From Clostridia bacterium (lineage in GTDB: Bacteria; Bacillota; Clostridia; CAKSNL01; HGM11501): a DNA stretch of 64,000 nt. The notes under the pieces were generated by a model. That model was not told where the DNA came from and made no database searches. It saw only the letters and a list, made by a program, of their open reading frames with translations. The stretch is taken from positions 1 to 64,000 of the forward strand of contig JAFQQJ010000064.1 of NCBI GenBank assembly GCA_017411325.1, given 5' to 3'. The translations under genes and the position numbers were made by a program. Of this stretch, positions 35,801-46,000 are shown one piece after another (the stretch's first letter is position 1; each line of letters opens with the position of its first letter).

Positions 35801-38800
35801 TTGGTAAGAACAAGGTCTGTTGAGTTATTGTAGCCGTAAAGGAGGTAATCCACTTTGGATGTGTCGCCCTTTGTAACCTTTAATGTAAAGGTCTGGCCGT
35901 TAGTGAATGTAACTGTGAAGGTGTGTGCACCGTCAGCTACTCCTTTAAGATAGGAATCAGCAATTGTAAGTGTGCCGTCCTCCATGGTATATGGAACGTC
36001 AGCATCTGACTCGTCCTTAAGGCTTGTAATAGCTTCGCCTGCAAGCACGTCAAAGTCGAACTCTGCCACATCGCCTGCACCTGTGTCAACAGCGATTTCA
36101 GATGCACTTACAAGATATGTCTTGGGAGCAAGAACTGCGATTTCTACAAGTCTGTTCCATTTTTCAGCACCGTAATTGGGCATTACAATTCTTATGTACT
36201 GATAGCTTACATTTTCGCCAAAGTCAATTGTCATATCTCTTGTGCCGCCGCTTGTTGCGGTGCCGAGAAGTGTCCAGTTTGTGCTGTCAAGGTCATTTGA
36301 GCCGTAAACCTGACCTTCATAGAAGAAGCAGTTTCCTGTTTCCTTCATATGAAGACGTACGCCGGAAAGTGATGTAGGCTCACCAAAGTCAAGCCATACG
36401 CCGTTTACCCATGCAATTGCAATGTGGTTATTGCCATGGTTTTTAGAAACTGTTCCGTCTGCCGCATATTCATTTATGGGAGATGTATATGTTCCGGAAT
36501 AGTTATCGTACAGATAATCACCGTCGAAGAACTTAGCACCTCTGCTTGTTACATTATTGCCGGAATAGAGGTTTGTTGCATACTTCCAGCTTGTCTTGGG
36601 TGTGATTGCATCGGTGTCCTTTGAGCCTGTAGCAGAGCCTGCGGGAACGCTTGCCCATACATAATCTGCCACAAGGTTAATTTCCTTTGTTGTGCCGTCG
36701 GAAAGATTTACTGTGATTATGTTATCACCGATGTGGTTCATAGTGATTTCTCTTACAAACTTACCGCTGAAGGTATCCTCGGTAAGCTCTGTAACGCCTG
36801 TTGTCAGGCCGCTGATTGCGCCGGTTGTCTTAGAATAATAACCATGGGATTCATTTAAACCGTTCTGGATACTTGTTATAACAGTATCTGCAAGACGGCC
36901 CTGCATATCGGAGCCGTAATATCTTCCGCCAAGGGTAAGTGTTACGCTTCCGTCTGCTGCTTTTTCGCTCACAACCCATTCCTTATTGGTATTGGAAATT
37001 GCTTCGCCGTCATAGGTTACGCCTGTAATTGTAACGCCGTCAGCAAGATAAAGCTTGTAATCAACGGTTGCAAAACCGAGATTACCTGCATGAACTGTGC
37101 CGCTGGGAGCTGCTGCAGATGCAGTGTTGACCTGTACGGTGTGAGTAAGCTCTGTTGCCGCATCGTTAAGAACGGCAAGCTTATCGCCGTCAACCGTTTC
37201 CTTCTGTGCATCGTTTAAGATGTTATCGTAAAGTGACTTTGCTTCCATAACTTCCTGTGCATCTTCAAGAGTTATTTCATAAGCTTCGTACTTATCTATA
37301 ACATCTGTAACAGCTGATATTGCGTTATCGTAGATAGTCTTGATTTCGGCAGCGGTCTTTGTTTCCTTGTCATCGTCTGCCTTAAGCAATCTTACTTCTT
37401 CAAACGCCCAGTGATAAGTCGCCTGGCTTGCTGTACAGTGAATCTTTATATATCTCGTCTTTAAGTTATATGCCGTTGCACCGAACTTAACATCGGAAAT
37501 TGTGGATATAACAGAAGGTGTTACTGTGATTTTATCTGAAGTTACCCAGTTTTCACCGTCTTCGGAAATGGAGATATAACCTTCCTTGAAGTTCTGGTTA
37601 CCGTTTACACGCTGGTAGAGACGGATTCCGGAAAATTCATAAACCTTTCCCATGTCATATACGATGTATACAGAATCTGCGGTATATGTGCTCTGACTTG
37701 AAGCATTAATACACCAGTCGTTATGAATCTGATAATCGGTGTATCCTCCGCCGGAGCCGCCAAGCTCCTGGAACCATGCGGGGGTAAGGTATATACCGTC
37801 GTATACGATATAGCCTGCGCCGCTTCTTGTTTCCGTAACAGTATCGCCCTTTATACGATAAACGTGAGCATCACCAACGGGATAACCCATGGTAACTTCG
37901 TCTGTACCCAAGGGAGAACGGGGAGTAACGGGCTTTAACACCTCAAGCTCTGTAAAGCAGGTGTGGCCTGTTGTCGCACCGCTGGTACTGCCTACTCGAT
38001 CAATTAAAACCTTGATTCCCTTAAGGGGTGTGGTGTCTCTTCCGGGATATACATAAGCACTTCCGGGAGCTTCCACCTGCCAGTTAATACCGAGATTTGC
38101 CTTTTTCACCATATAAAACCAGGTTTCACCGTCATATGTACCCTGAAGAGAAATTACACTGGGAGATGCACCGCCGTTAACTGTTCTGGGGTAGATTCTT
38201 ACACCGCCCACAGCCTTCGGCTCATCAAACATAATTGTGATGGGGGAGTCGTTTAAAGATGCCTGACTTGTGGGGGAATGATAGCAGTTGCCCTGGTCGC
38301 CGTAGTATGTACCGTCATAAAGCTTGGTTACGGGAGTACCTGTGTTCCATACATTTGCCTCCCATGTCCAGTTTGCAGCGTCGGTATAATAGTCAAGTTC
38401 AAATCCTGCAGGAGCAAGTGTTTCGTTATCTGCATTTTCATCCAAAAGAATGATTTCCTCTATTTCAAACTCTGCATGAGCATTAACGCCATTAACCGTA
38501 AATCTTATGTATCTTGCTTCAGCGTTTGTAAGAACTCCTTTTTTAGCAAAGAAGAAATCCGCATGATTGTCGCCTTCTGCTCTTGTCGAGGAAATAACAC
38601 CCATAGAAAACCATTCTGTTGCGTCATCAGATACCTCGATTCTTAATCCTGTTGCTCTTCTCGCGTTCATACCGCGCGCCTTGACGTTGTCAACCAGTCT
38701 GATACCGGAATAAGCTGAAACAGCTTCGCTTTCACCAAGGTCAATTGTTACGGCAGTATCACCTGCACCTGCAATTTTTCCCATAAAGCCTTCTGTTTTA

Positions 38801-39240
38801 CCGTCAATAGTGGGATAGGCGTCGTTCATCGCATTAAAAGACTCTGCAGTCTCGCCTTCGGGCAAGTTAGCTTTATATTCTTCATATTCTTCTGCCGTCA
38901 TCTTAACGCCTTCGGTATAAATACCGTTATATACCGATTCAATGTTTCCCTGCTTGGTTCCGGTTGCACTTACATTCGCACCGTCAAGCTCAGTAAGGTA
39001 TGTAACAGCGTCATCTTCGGCAGCAACATAGCTGTCATATGTTACGTTTGCTATGTTGGTTTCATTTGCCGCCATAAGCTCAACTTCGCCGAAAAGCTCA
39101 AGCTCTTCTTCCAATTCTTCTTCCGTAACTTCTTCTATTACGGGGATGTCAAATTCTACGTCTTCCTCTGCCCATGCAGGTACTGTGCCAAGTGTTGCCA
39201 GCATAGCAAGGGTTAAGAGTAAAGCCAATGCCTTTTTCAT
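32848..39240 (-). CDS. Giant multi-discoidin surface protein B (2130 aa)
   Basis: Paralog of A with the same layout. Signal peptide MKKALALLLTLAMLATLGTV-PAWA, then EFDIPVIEEVTEEEL and ELFGEVELM. Six F5/8C-like regions are seen, for example SAYSGIRLVDNVKARGMN, NCYHSPTSQ with GGVRIYPRTVNGG, VYEFSGIRLYQRVNGN, LSGVRLHMKETGNC, HWHTYFGGINGTTYGD and GIRYYERVSHDSGVWNG. A helical segment (DNAISAVTDVIDKYEAYE), X2-like domains (TIADSYLKGVADGAHTFTVT), two RGT domains (RGTDDLVLVIPAGKTP), three InlB-like repeats (KFDKWVDKNGEELDV) and the C-terminal domain (ETGVIYVKDASYGELTI) follow. Its last 700 residues resemble C far more than A or D. The start at 39240 has AAAGGAGTGG. No enzyme domain, wall sorting signal or SLH is seen, so attachment to the cell is unexplained. 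Confidence 0.9.
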   Translation of the reverse strand: MKKALALLLTLAMLATLGTVPAWAEEDVEFDIPVIEEVTEEELEEELELFGEVELMAANETNIANVTYDSYVAAEDDAVTYLTELDGANVSATGTKQGNIESVYNGIYTEGVKMTAEEYEEYKANLPEGETAESFNAMNDAYPTIDGKTEGFMGKIAGAGDTAVTIDLGESEAVSAYSGIRLVDNVKARGMNARRATGLRIEVSDDATEWFSMGVISSTRAEGDNHADFFFAKKGVLTNAEARYIRFTVNGVNAHAEFEIEEIILLDENADNETLAPAGFELDYYTDAANWTWEANVWNTGTPVTKLYDGTYYGDQGNCYHSPTSQASLNDSPITIMFDEPKAVGGVRIYPRTVNGGASPSVISLQGTYDGETWFYMVKKANLGINWQVEAPGSAYVYPGRDTTPLKGIKVLIDRVGSTSGATTGHTCFTELEVLKPVTPRSPLGTDEVTMGYPVGDAHVYRIKGDTVTETRSGAGYIVYDGIYLTPAWFQELGGSGGGYTDYQIHNDWCINASSQSTYTADSVYIVYDMGKVYEFSGIRLYQRVNGNQNFKEGYISISEDGENWVTSDKITVTPSVISTISDVKFGATAYNLKTRYIKIHCTASQATYHWAFEEVRLLKADDDKETKTAAEIKTIYDNAISAVTDVIDKYEAYEITLEDAQEVMEAKSLYDNILNDAQKETVDGDKLAVLNDAATELTHTVQVNTASAAAPSGTVHAGNLGFATVDYKLYLADGVTITGVTYDGEAISNTNKEWVVSEKAADGSVTLTLGGRYYGSDMQGRLADTVITSIQNGLNESHGYYSKTTGAISGLTTGVTELTEDTFSGKFVREITMNHIGDNIITVNLSDGTTKEINLVADYVWASVPAGSATGSKDTDAITPKTSWKYATNLYSGNNVTSRGAKFFDGDYLYDNYSGTYTSPINEYAADGTVSKNHGNNHIAIAWVNGVWLDFGEPTSLSGVRLHMKETGNCFFYEGQVYGSNDLDSTNWTLLGTATSGGTRDMTIDFGENVSYQYIRIVMPNYGAEKWNRLVEIAVLAPKTYLVSASEIAVDTGAGDVAEFDFDVLAGEAITSLKDESDADVPYTMEDGTLTIADSYLKGVADGAHTFTVTFTNGQTFTLKVTKGDTSKVDYLLYGYNNSTDLVLTNKTGKTVSAVTVVNGDVRADVAFIQSDDTNTITVKRQLFRRATDLYSTIDVDTPGKVNVEVKFDDNETFTYEVTVDSSWIDVTGEKTATYAYDEIVPGAWKVRVSSGNNINAGPHPLIKAPVGKRNEQHWHTYFGGINGTTYGDSTAAIGHYYEIDFGENPDPYNGIRHLERASGTTWNNNVTIVAKNAAEDEWTELYNGKPIYTSIGTYTDSDGTVQRYQTEMRFDDSYTYRYVKIHIKSSSEHITADNIKILKDTARLTSEATVTGDIVEAEEASFSFYLPENAAGVVSVANGETTVDAANYTFADGVLTIKADYVATLGASTTLTVTIDGAAIDVTIVRKDIYSVSYMITGGVEGRGTDDLVLVIPAGKTPTGITYGERTIAVDPEKIPVELVAGEKSLTIKRYVIRDLDDLFDMSEIKFNVNFSDETSKEYKVTLSKEGKALTGVKTEAFEADEIIPAEGAWTITASASNNSGEHVNLAFAKSAAGNNAWHSAYTGVKNEAGSTVAKRDSSLTRFYVDVDFGAETEIAGIRYYERVSHDSGVWNGVSVYGKDASGNWVLIKSQAFDVEALKDVAAAVVDVNFTEKVKYEEVRLVIDGTDYVTAKAITFLNTIPAPVVPEKEVNIKVTPTTGGNVTVDGAPSLGDNYVASNTDVTFTASSDVEGGFKYWIEANTGKILGTDNTLTIKSVIGKDIKAVFSDPSAHEAFVSFYGLNGDKILATGYVKKGDKAVAPSLDKLYSTGYKFDKWVDKNGEELDVTAAIVKDTDFYAQYEKKADTDVRKSTITVTGGTIKSAGSAATTSGTYDYDTYVTAKANTAETGYKFSHWTLDGKVVSYLTEYSFFAPDANITLEAVFVADTETVEKEVTITITETSDVINGVNVAGFITTRYVPEGTEVIETGVIYVKDASYGELTIAEVGKTSTNGKAVKAAFASDTASGQHKLSASYTALGIKARGFITYKLTDGSIKTIYTDTITVPKTN

Positions 39241-39308
39241 AAAGAACCACTCCTTTATTTATTTTACATCAACCCCAAAAGGGTATACAGATGCATTTTA
39301 GCTATATT

Positions 39309-39337
39309 ATTATATCACAACAAGTTCCAAAAAGCAA
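39309..39337 (-). promoter_or_regulatory. Promoter of giant gene B
   Basis: On the minus strand TTGCTT (39332-39337), 17-nt spacer ending TGTGA, TATAAT (39309-39314), followed by the same AATATAGCTAAAATG tract as gene A. Confidence 0.8.
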
Positions 39338-40030
39338 GGGGAAAATATAGTTTGTGCAGCCGGGGAGATAGGGAACGAATTTATCCTTTACGCTGTTTCG
39401 GAACGCATAAATGCATTCCCTGCGATTCCATTTGTTATTTTAAACGGCCGACGGTGTTTATAAGAAAACTCCTATCGAAGATTCTCTACGGCGAACAGGC
39501 GGGGAAAACCGTGTTCTCCCTAACGTGTGAGCGGCACGGACAATGCGGCAGGAGCAAGCCCCTGCCCTACAGTACTTTTTGTCATTCTGAGCGAAGCCGG
39601 TGTTTTCTTCCTCTGCCATCTGAGTGACAGCGTTTTCTTTGTCATTCTGAACGTAGTGAAGAATCTCCTGAAACACTCGCGGTTGCATTCTATATGAGAT
39701 TCTTCGCCCTTCGGACTCAGAATGACAGCAGTGGGGTGACATAAAATGACAGCGGAGGGGTGGCTCAGAATGACAATGGCGGGGGAAGCGCAATCCCTCC
39801 GTCTTTGTCAAGCCAAAGACACCTCCCTTTACACAACGGAGGCTTTAAAGCGCCTTTTTCAGGCGGATGTAGGGGCAGGGCTCGCTCTGCCCGTGTTTAT
39901 GCGGGTGCAACGCAGAGTTTTCGGGAGGGGCAAGCCCCTGCCCTACAACCCTCTTTTTCATTCTGCATAGCCCACGACCGCCGGCATTTTCTTCCGTTGT
40001 CATTCCGAATGACAGCGGTGGAATAAAACA
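39338..40030. repeat. Intergenic repeat mosaic 3
   Basis: No gene. It is a near copy of mosaic 2 (about 39398-40030 against 32180-32810). It contains the CATAAATGCATTCCC block, the GTCATTCTGA...TCAGAATGAC palindrome (39641-39726), the CAATCCCTCC foldback (39789-39850; inner stem GTCTTTG/CAAAGAC) and the TAGGGGCAGGGCTCGCTCTG block (39869 on). Confidence 0.9.
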
Positions 40031-40064
40031 AAAAAACGCAGAGGCTTTCGCCTCTGCGTTTTTT
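40031..40064 (-). terminator. Terminator of giant gene C
   Basis: Stem AAAAAACGCAGAGGC/GCCTCTGCGTTTTTT with a TTTC loop; U-rich tail on the minus strand, 9 nt past the stop codon. Confidence 0.92.
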
Positions 40065-40072
40065 GTTTTATT

Positions 40073-43000
40073 TTAGTTTGTTTTTGTTACTGTTATTGTA
40101 TCTGTGTAAATTGTTGTAAGAGCGCCATCCTTCATATAGGTTAAGAAGCCTCTTGCCTTGATACCGAGCTCTGCATAGCTTGCGGAAAGCTTGTGCTGAC
40201 CGGTTCCAGTTTCGGAAGCGAATGCCGCCTTTACAGCCTTGCCGTTTGTGCTTGTCTTACCAACAGATGCGATTGTAAGATCGCCGTAGGATGCATCCTT
40301 TACGTAAATTACACCGGTTTCTATAACTTCTGTTCCTGTAGGAACGTATCTTGTTGTGATGAAACCTGCAACATTTACGCCGTTTATCACGTCGGATGTC
40401 TCTGTGATTGTGATGGTTACTTCCTTTTCGACAGCTTCTGTATCTGCTACAAATACTGCTTTAAGAGTGATATCAGCATCGGGTGCGAAGAAGAAATAAT
40501 CGGATGCGTAGCTTACTGTCTTACCATCAAGTGTCCAATGGCTGAACTTCTGTCCATCGGGAGCTGTATTAGCTGTTGCACATACCTTTGTATCGTATGC
40601 AAATGTGCCGCTCTCAGTACCTGCAACACCGCTGCCTACTTCAGCAATAGTACCGCCTGTTACGGTGATTACGCTCTGTCTTACGCTGTCTTCCTTCTTT
40701 TCATAATAAGCATAGAATTCCGTATTTTCAGTTACTGCAGCAGCTGCGTCAACCGCTGTTCCTTCCTTATTTGTCCAGAACTTAAATTCATAACCTGTGG
40801 TGTAAAGCTTTTCTTCAGAAGGAACTGTAGGTGCATTACCCTTCTTTACATAGCTGGATGCAAGAATATTCTTAGCATTTCTGCCATAGAAGCTTACGAA
40901 TGCTTCAAATGCGGAAGGATCAGCAAATACCGCCTTGATATCCTTACCGATTGCAGACTTAACAGTAAGAGAAGGATTGGTTCCTAAAATCTTACCTGTG
41001 TTTGCTTCAATCCAGTACTGGAAGCCGCCTTCAACATCACTTGATGCGGTAAAGGTTACTTCCTTGTTTGCCGCAACATAGTTATCGCCCAAGGACGGAG
41101 TTTCATTAACTGTTACGTTACCGCCTGTGGTGGGTGTAACCTTGATGTTAATCTCGTCTTCTACCTCAGGAACAGAAGCTCTTGTGCCGGCCTTAAGGAA
41201 TGTAAAGTGCTTAGCTGTTGCGTGAGTTGAGCAGTCGATAACGATTCTTACCTGACTGTAGGTTACATCCTCGCCGAAGTAAACTGTTGCTTCACGTGTG
41301 TTATAAATGCTGCCTGCATTAACGGCGGGCTCACTCTTGTTGTAATTGCTTGTGTCAAATGCCTGGCTCTTTATGAGAGTCCATTCGTCTGTATCGGCGT
41401 TACGTCCGTAAAGCGCAGCACCGTGCCATACACCGGAATCATCATATCCCGATGCCGCTGTAGAACTGGTGTTTGTTCTTGCGTAATAACGGAAGCCTGC
41501 AAAGGACTCAGCCTCGGCGAAGTATACATCAACAGTGTGACGGTTTGTTCTGATATCGGCAACACCGTTTCCTGTGTAGCCCGTGTGGTATGTCATTGCA
41601 ACACCGCTGTATTTTTTGAACATACGGTCGGGGGATGCATCATTGTTGTTTGCTGTGATGTACTTAACTGACCACTCGTTATCCTCAGGGATTATTTCGT
41701 CCTCCAGGAAGTTATCGGTAACCACACCGGTAACAGCAACTATAACATTTGTAAGATTTACTGTGTAAGGCTTATCAGCTTCGCCTTCAAAGCTTACGGT
41801 AAGCTTGATGCTTGTCATATCAAACATATCGTCAAGATTTCTGAAGTCGGGACGGGCAATCTTAATCTTACCCTCTTCAACAACGAAGGGAACATTCTTT
41901 TCACCGTATTTAACGGCTGTTACTGTCTTTTCGCCGACGATGGGAAGATAAAGCTCTTCGTCACCTCTTGCATTAGTTGCTCCGCCTGTAAGTGCATAAG
42001 TTACAGCGTACTTATCCTGCTTTGTTACGGTGATTTCTGATGCGAAGCCGTCGATTGTGGCAACAAGTGTTGTGTCGCCCACGGGAAGATTATTTGTATA
42101 AGAAGCCTTTACTGTAAGAGTACCTGTTTCCTTATCCCATGCGTAATCGTCTTCTGTAAGGGTAACATCACCGTTTGTAAGGGTAAGTGCACTTTCGTTG
42201 CCGCTTACAAGCTTGAAGGTAAATATTGCATCTTCCTCTGTGTTGATATCAACAATTGAGTTATCAATTACGGGCTTTGCAACTGCCTTTATAATGTGAA
42301 TTGTATCCGCTGTGATATGAGCTGATGTGGATATAGCCTGGATTCTTAAGTAACGGTAGGTTACGGGTTCAGCAAACAAGATGTCTGTGCTGAACATGGG
42401 GTGGTTGCCTTCTACGGAATAACCGAGCAGCTTATAAACGGGTTTAGCGTTGTGGAGTTCTACCCAGTCGTCATTTGCATTAGCCTTACCCCAAACGATA
42501 ACCTTTGTATTCCAGGTTGTACCGCCGGCTCTTTCTCTGTGACGGATACCTGCATACTTTGTCATATTTTCACCGAAGTCAACTTCAACGTAGTGACCGC
42601 GGGCTGCAACAGAGTCGGCAACGCCGCCCTGACCGTCAACTGTGGAGAATGCGGAGTGCCAGTTCTGATTGTCCTTCTTTTCTACTGCCTTTTTGTAGAA
42701 TGCAAATGCAGCAAGGTTTGCTGTTGAAGAGTAGGAGCTGCCTCTTACCTTCCATGCGCCTGCTGCAGGCTTGATTTCGTCTGCTAAGAAATCAGCCACG
42801 GGCTCACCTGTTGCAATCCAGTCAGACTTGATTGTAACATAATAGGTCTTTGTTGAATCATCCTCGTAGGTAACGAGAATTTCAACAACGCCGTCTTCTG
42901 CCACATCCATTGTAGCAAAGAGGTCATACGCCTGTCTTAATACTGTACGTCCGATTGTTATGGTCTTATTATCAACGCTCTGTGTGAATGCGAGTGCTAT

Positions 43001-46000
43001 ATTACCATCGGTAATTGCAACGCTTTCTGCCTTTACGCCACGAAGGCTCTCAAATACCAGGTTTTCACTTGCACGGCTTGTAGAATTTGCAAGAGTATAT
43101 GTTACCTTACTTGTATCCTTCTTATCAACGGTAAGTGTAAGTGTTGCACCGTTTGAGAAGGTAGCTGTGAATACGTGCGATCCGTCAGCAAGAGATGTAA
43201 TATAATCATCGTTGAATGTAAGTGTGCCGTCTTCGTAAGTATATTCTGTTACGGCTGCACCGGAAAGTGTTACACCTGTCAAGGTTTCGTCTGCTGCGAA
43301 AGCAAACTTGAAGGAAGCTTTATTTCCCTCAGAAGGATCAACACTTATGGTGGATTCGCCTGAAACTCTTGTCATGGGCTTTAAGAATACGATTTCATCC
43401 ATGAAGAGGTAGGTTGCATTGCCGTTCTGGAATTTATCAAAACGAATCTGGATATAACGATAAGTTTCGTTTTCATCAAAGATAACCTCTGTCTTCTTTG
43501 CGGCATTGTCTTTCTTTTCGCCGATAAGAGTCCATGTTACAAGGTCATCTGAACCGTAAACAGAAGTATCGTTTAAGTTATAGCTCTTATCTGTTGCTCT
43601 GATACCGCCGAGTGTTGTAGCAGTACCGAAGTCAACCCATACGGAAAGAGGACCGGGAGCATATACAAGGTGCTGAACGCCCTTATCTGTACCTGCCGTG
43701 TCTCTCCATCTTGCAGTATAGGTTTCGGCATTTGTAGCGTCACCATAACCGCCGTTGAACCAGCGAGCATAGCCGCCGTTTGGTGCAAGGTTGTTTGATG
43801 CAACCTTAATCTTTGAAACGGAAATTGCATCAGCAGCGTCGTCTGAACCAACCGTTACATTTACATCGTTCCACTGATACTTAGCGGAAAGGATAATTTC
43901 CTTTGTTGTGCCGTCGGAAAGAGTAAGGACTAACTTGTGGTCGCCCATTTTTTCACTTGTAAGCTTACGAACGAAGAATCCCTTGAAGAGCTCTTCAGAA
44001 ATGTTGTCGCCGGCCTTAGCCCCTAAAGCAGACATATCATCTACGAAGGTGTAGTAGCCTGTTCCCGCCTTACCGCTCTGGATACTTGCTCTTGTCATGG
44101 AGTAGAGCCACTTATTCCACTCGGGGCTGTCCCAATAGTTACCGCCGAGGGTAAAGGTCATTGTTCCGTCGCCGTTGTTTACATATGTCCATTCGTCATA
44201 GGTGTTTGTAACTGCTTCACCTTCATAGGTTACGCCTGTAACAGTTACGTCGTTTCCTGATACGTAGAGAGTATAGTCAACGGTTGTATAACCAAGCTCG
44301 CCGCCCTTATTGGTTTCTGTTCTGGGGCTTAAGTTCTGGGGCCATACTTCTTCCGTAAGACCGGATAAAGCAGCCTTAAGGGTGTCGAAGCCGACAATGT
44401 TTGCCTTTGCACCGTCGGAAAGTGCATCATATTCAGCCTGAAGGTCTGCAATTTCAGAAGCATCTTCAAGTGTTACGTCATAGGGATTGATTGCCGCAAT
44501 CTTTGCATTGAGGGCAGCCACATCAAAGCTTTCAAGTGCAGCTTCTGCCTCAAGAAGTGTTTCGTAGTTTTCTACCTTGCTCTTAAGACCATCGGGAAGA
44601 AGGTCATAAGCTTCACGTGCAGCGATAACCTTATCTGCGCTTTCTTCCGTTACTTCGCCGATTGCTTCGATCAATGCTTCAACCGCATCAATTCTTTCAG
44701 CGAAAACAGCTTCAAGCTCGGTAGGAGTCTTTGTTTCGTTTGCATCTACAGGGTTAAGAAGTCTTATTTCTTCCATTGACCAGTGACCGGAATTAGTTGC
44801 AAGACAGTGAATCTTAACATAACGCGCTCTTGCGTTGTATGCCGTTCCGTCAAACTTAAAGGAAAGGTCGTTTACCATAGGGCTATCGGTTACAAATTCA
44901 TCAGCCGCAAGCCAGTTTACACCATCTTCTGATACATAAACATAACCTGACTTGAACGCCTGGCTTCCGTGAGCGGTTCTTCCGTAAATTCTTACACCGG
45001 AGAAATCAACAGTTGAGCCAAGGTCATATAAGATATAAGCAGATTCTGATGTGTACTTTGACTTTTCGGCATGATCGTCTGCAATGCATCCGCCGATTTT
45101 ATAGTCGTGGGATACCTGATACGCATACTGATCTCCGCCGCTTGCCTGAATTTCGGCAAGGATAGCAGAATCGATTATAACACCGTCAATAAGCTTCATG
45201 GAGTTCTGTCCATTGCTGTGAAGGCTTGCTGTACCGTCTTTTGCAACTGTGTATGTCTCCACCTTACCTACGGGATAGGGGATAAAGTCGCCCTCGTGAA
45301 GGTCAACACCGAAATCAATGGGCTTTAATACCTGAAGCTCTGCATAGCAGGTGTGTGCTGTAGTTGAGCCTGAGCCTGCTGTTGCATTAACCACAAACTT
45401 ATAATACTTATAAGCAGGAAGGTTCTTTTCAACCTTAACTGTTGCAGGAGCCGTGGGAGTAGAATTTGAAAAGCCTGTTGATGCACTGTTCAATACCTTT
45501 ATATATTCTTCTCCGTCGTTTGAGGCATATACACTTACTCTGTAGGGGTTACCGCCCATATTGTCGGTTCTTCCGTAAATACGGAAACCGCCGATAGCTT
45601 TTGCCTCGTTAAAGGTAATGGTAATTGTTCTGATTTCTTCGGGAATCGGAACATAGGGTGCGTTACCGTCTCCGTTTACGGAAATATTGGCAGCTGTATG
45701 GTAATAGCTTGTTCCGGAAAGGTTTCCGTCGAAAAGGAGATCGGAACTATTCCAGTTTCCTGTATTTGTATAGGTTTTTCCTTCGTATTCAATGGGAATA
45801 CCGGCGCCGGATGTGTGTGTGAAATATTTAGCCTGTTTATAATAGTCATACTGTGCGTCAATTGCCGCAACAGAATCAAAGCTCTTTTCAAGGGAATCGT
45901 CGGTGTTGATAAGCGCAACTTCACCTATTTCCCATTCTCCCCAGCCGTCCTTAATAGCCTTGGGAATTACGCGGATGTACTTTGCAGTAAAGTTTGCAGC

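Noticed and set aside
40193-40987. Plus-strand, Cys-rich ORF of 264 codons opposite giant gene C
   Set aside because: Antisense shadow of the InlB-like and C-terminal repeat region; similar Cys-rich shadows appear opposite gene B at 32971-33285 and reflect repeated Thr/Ala codons on the real strand.
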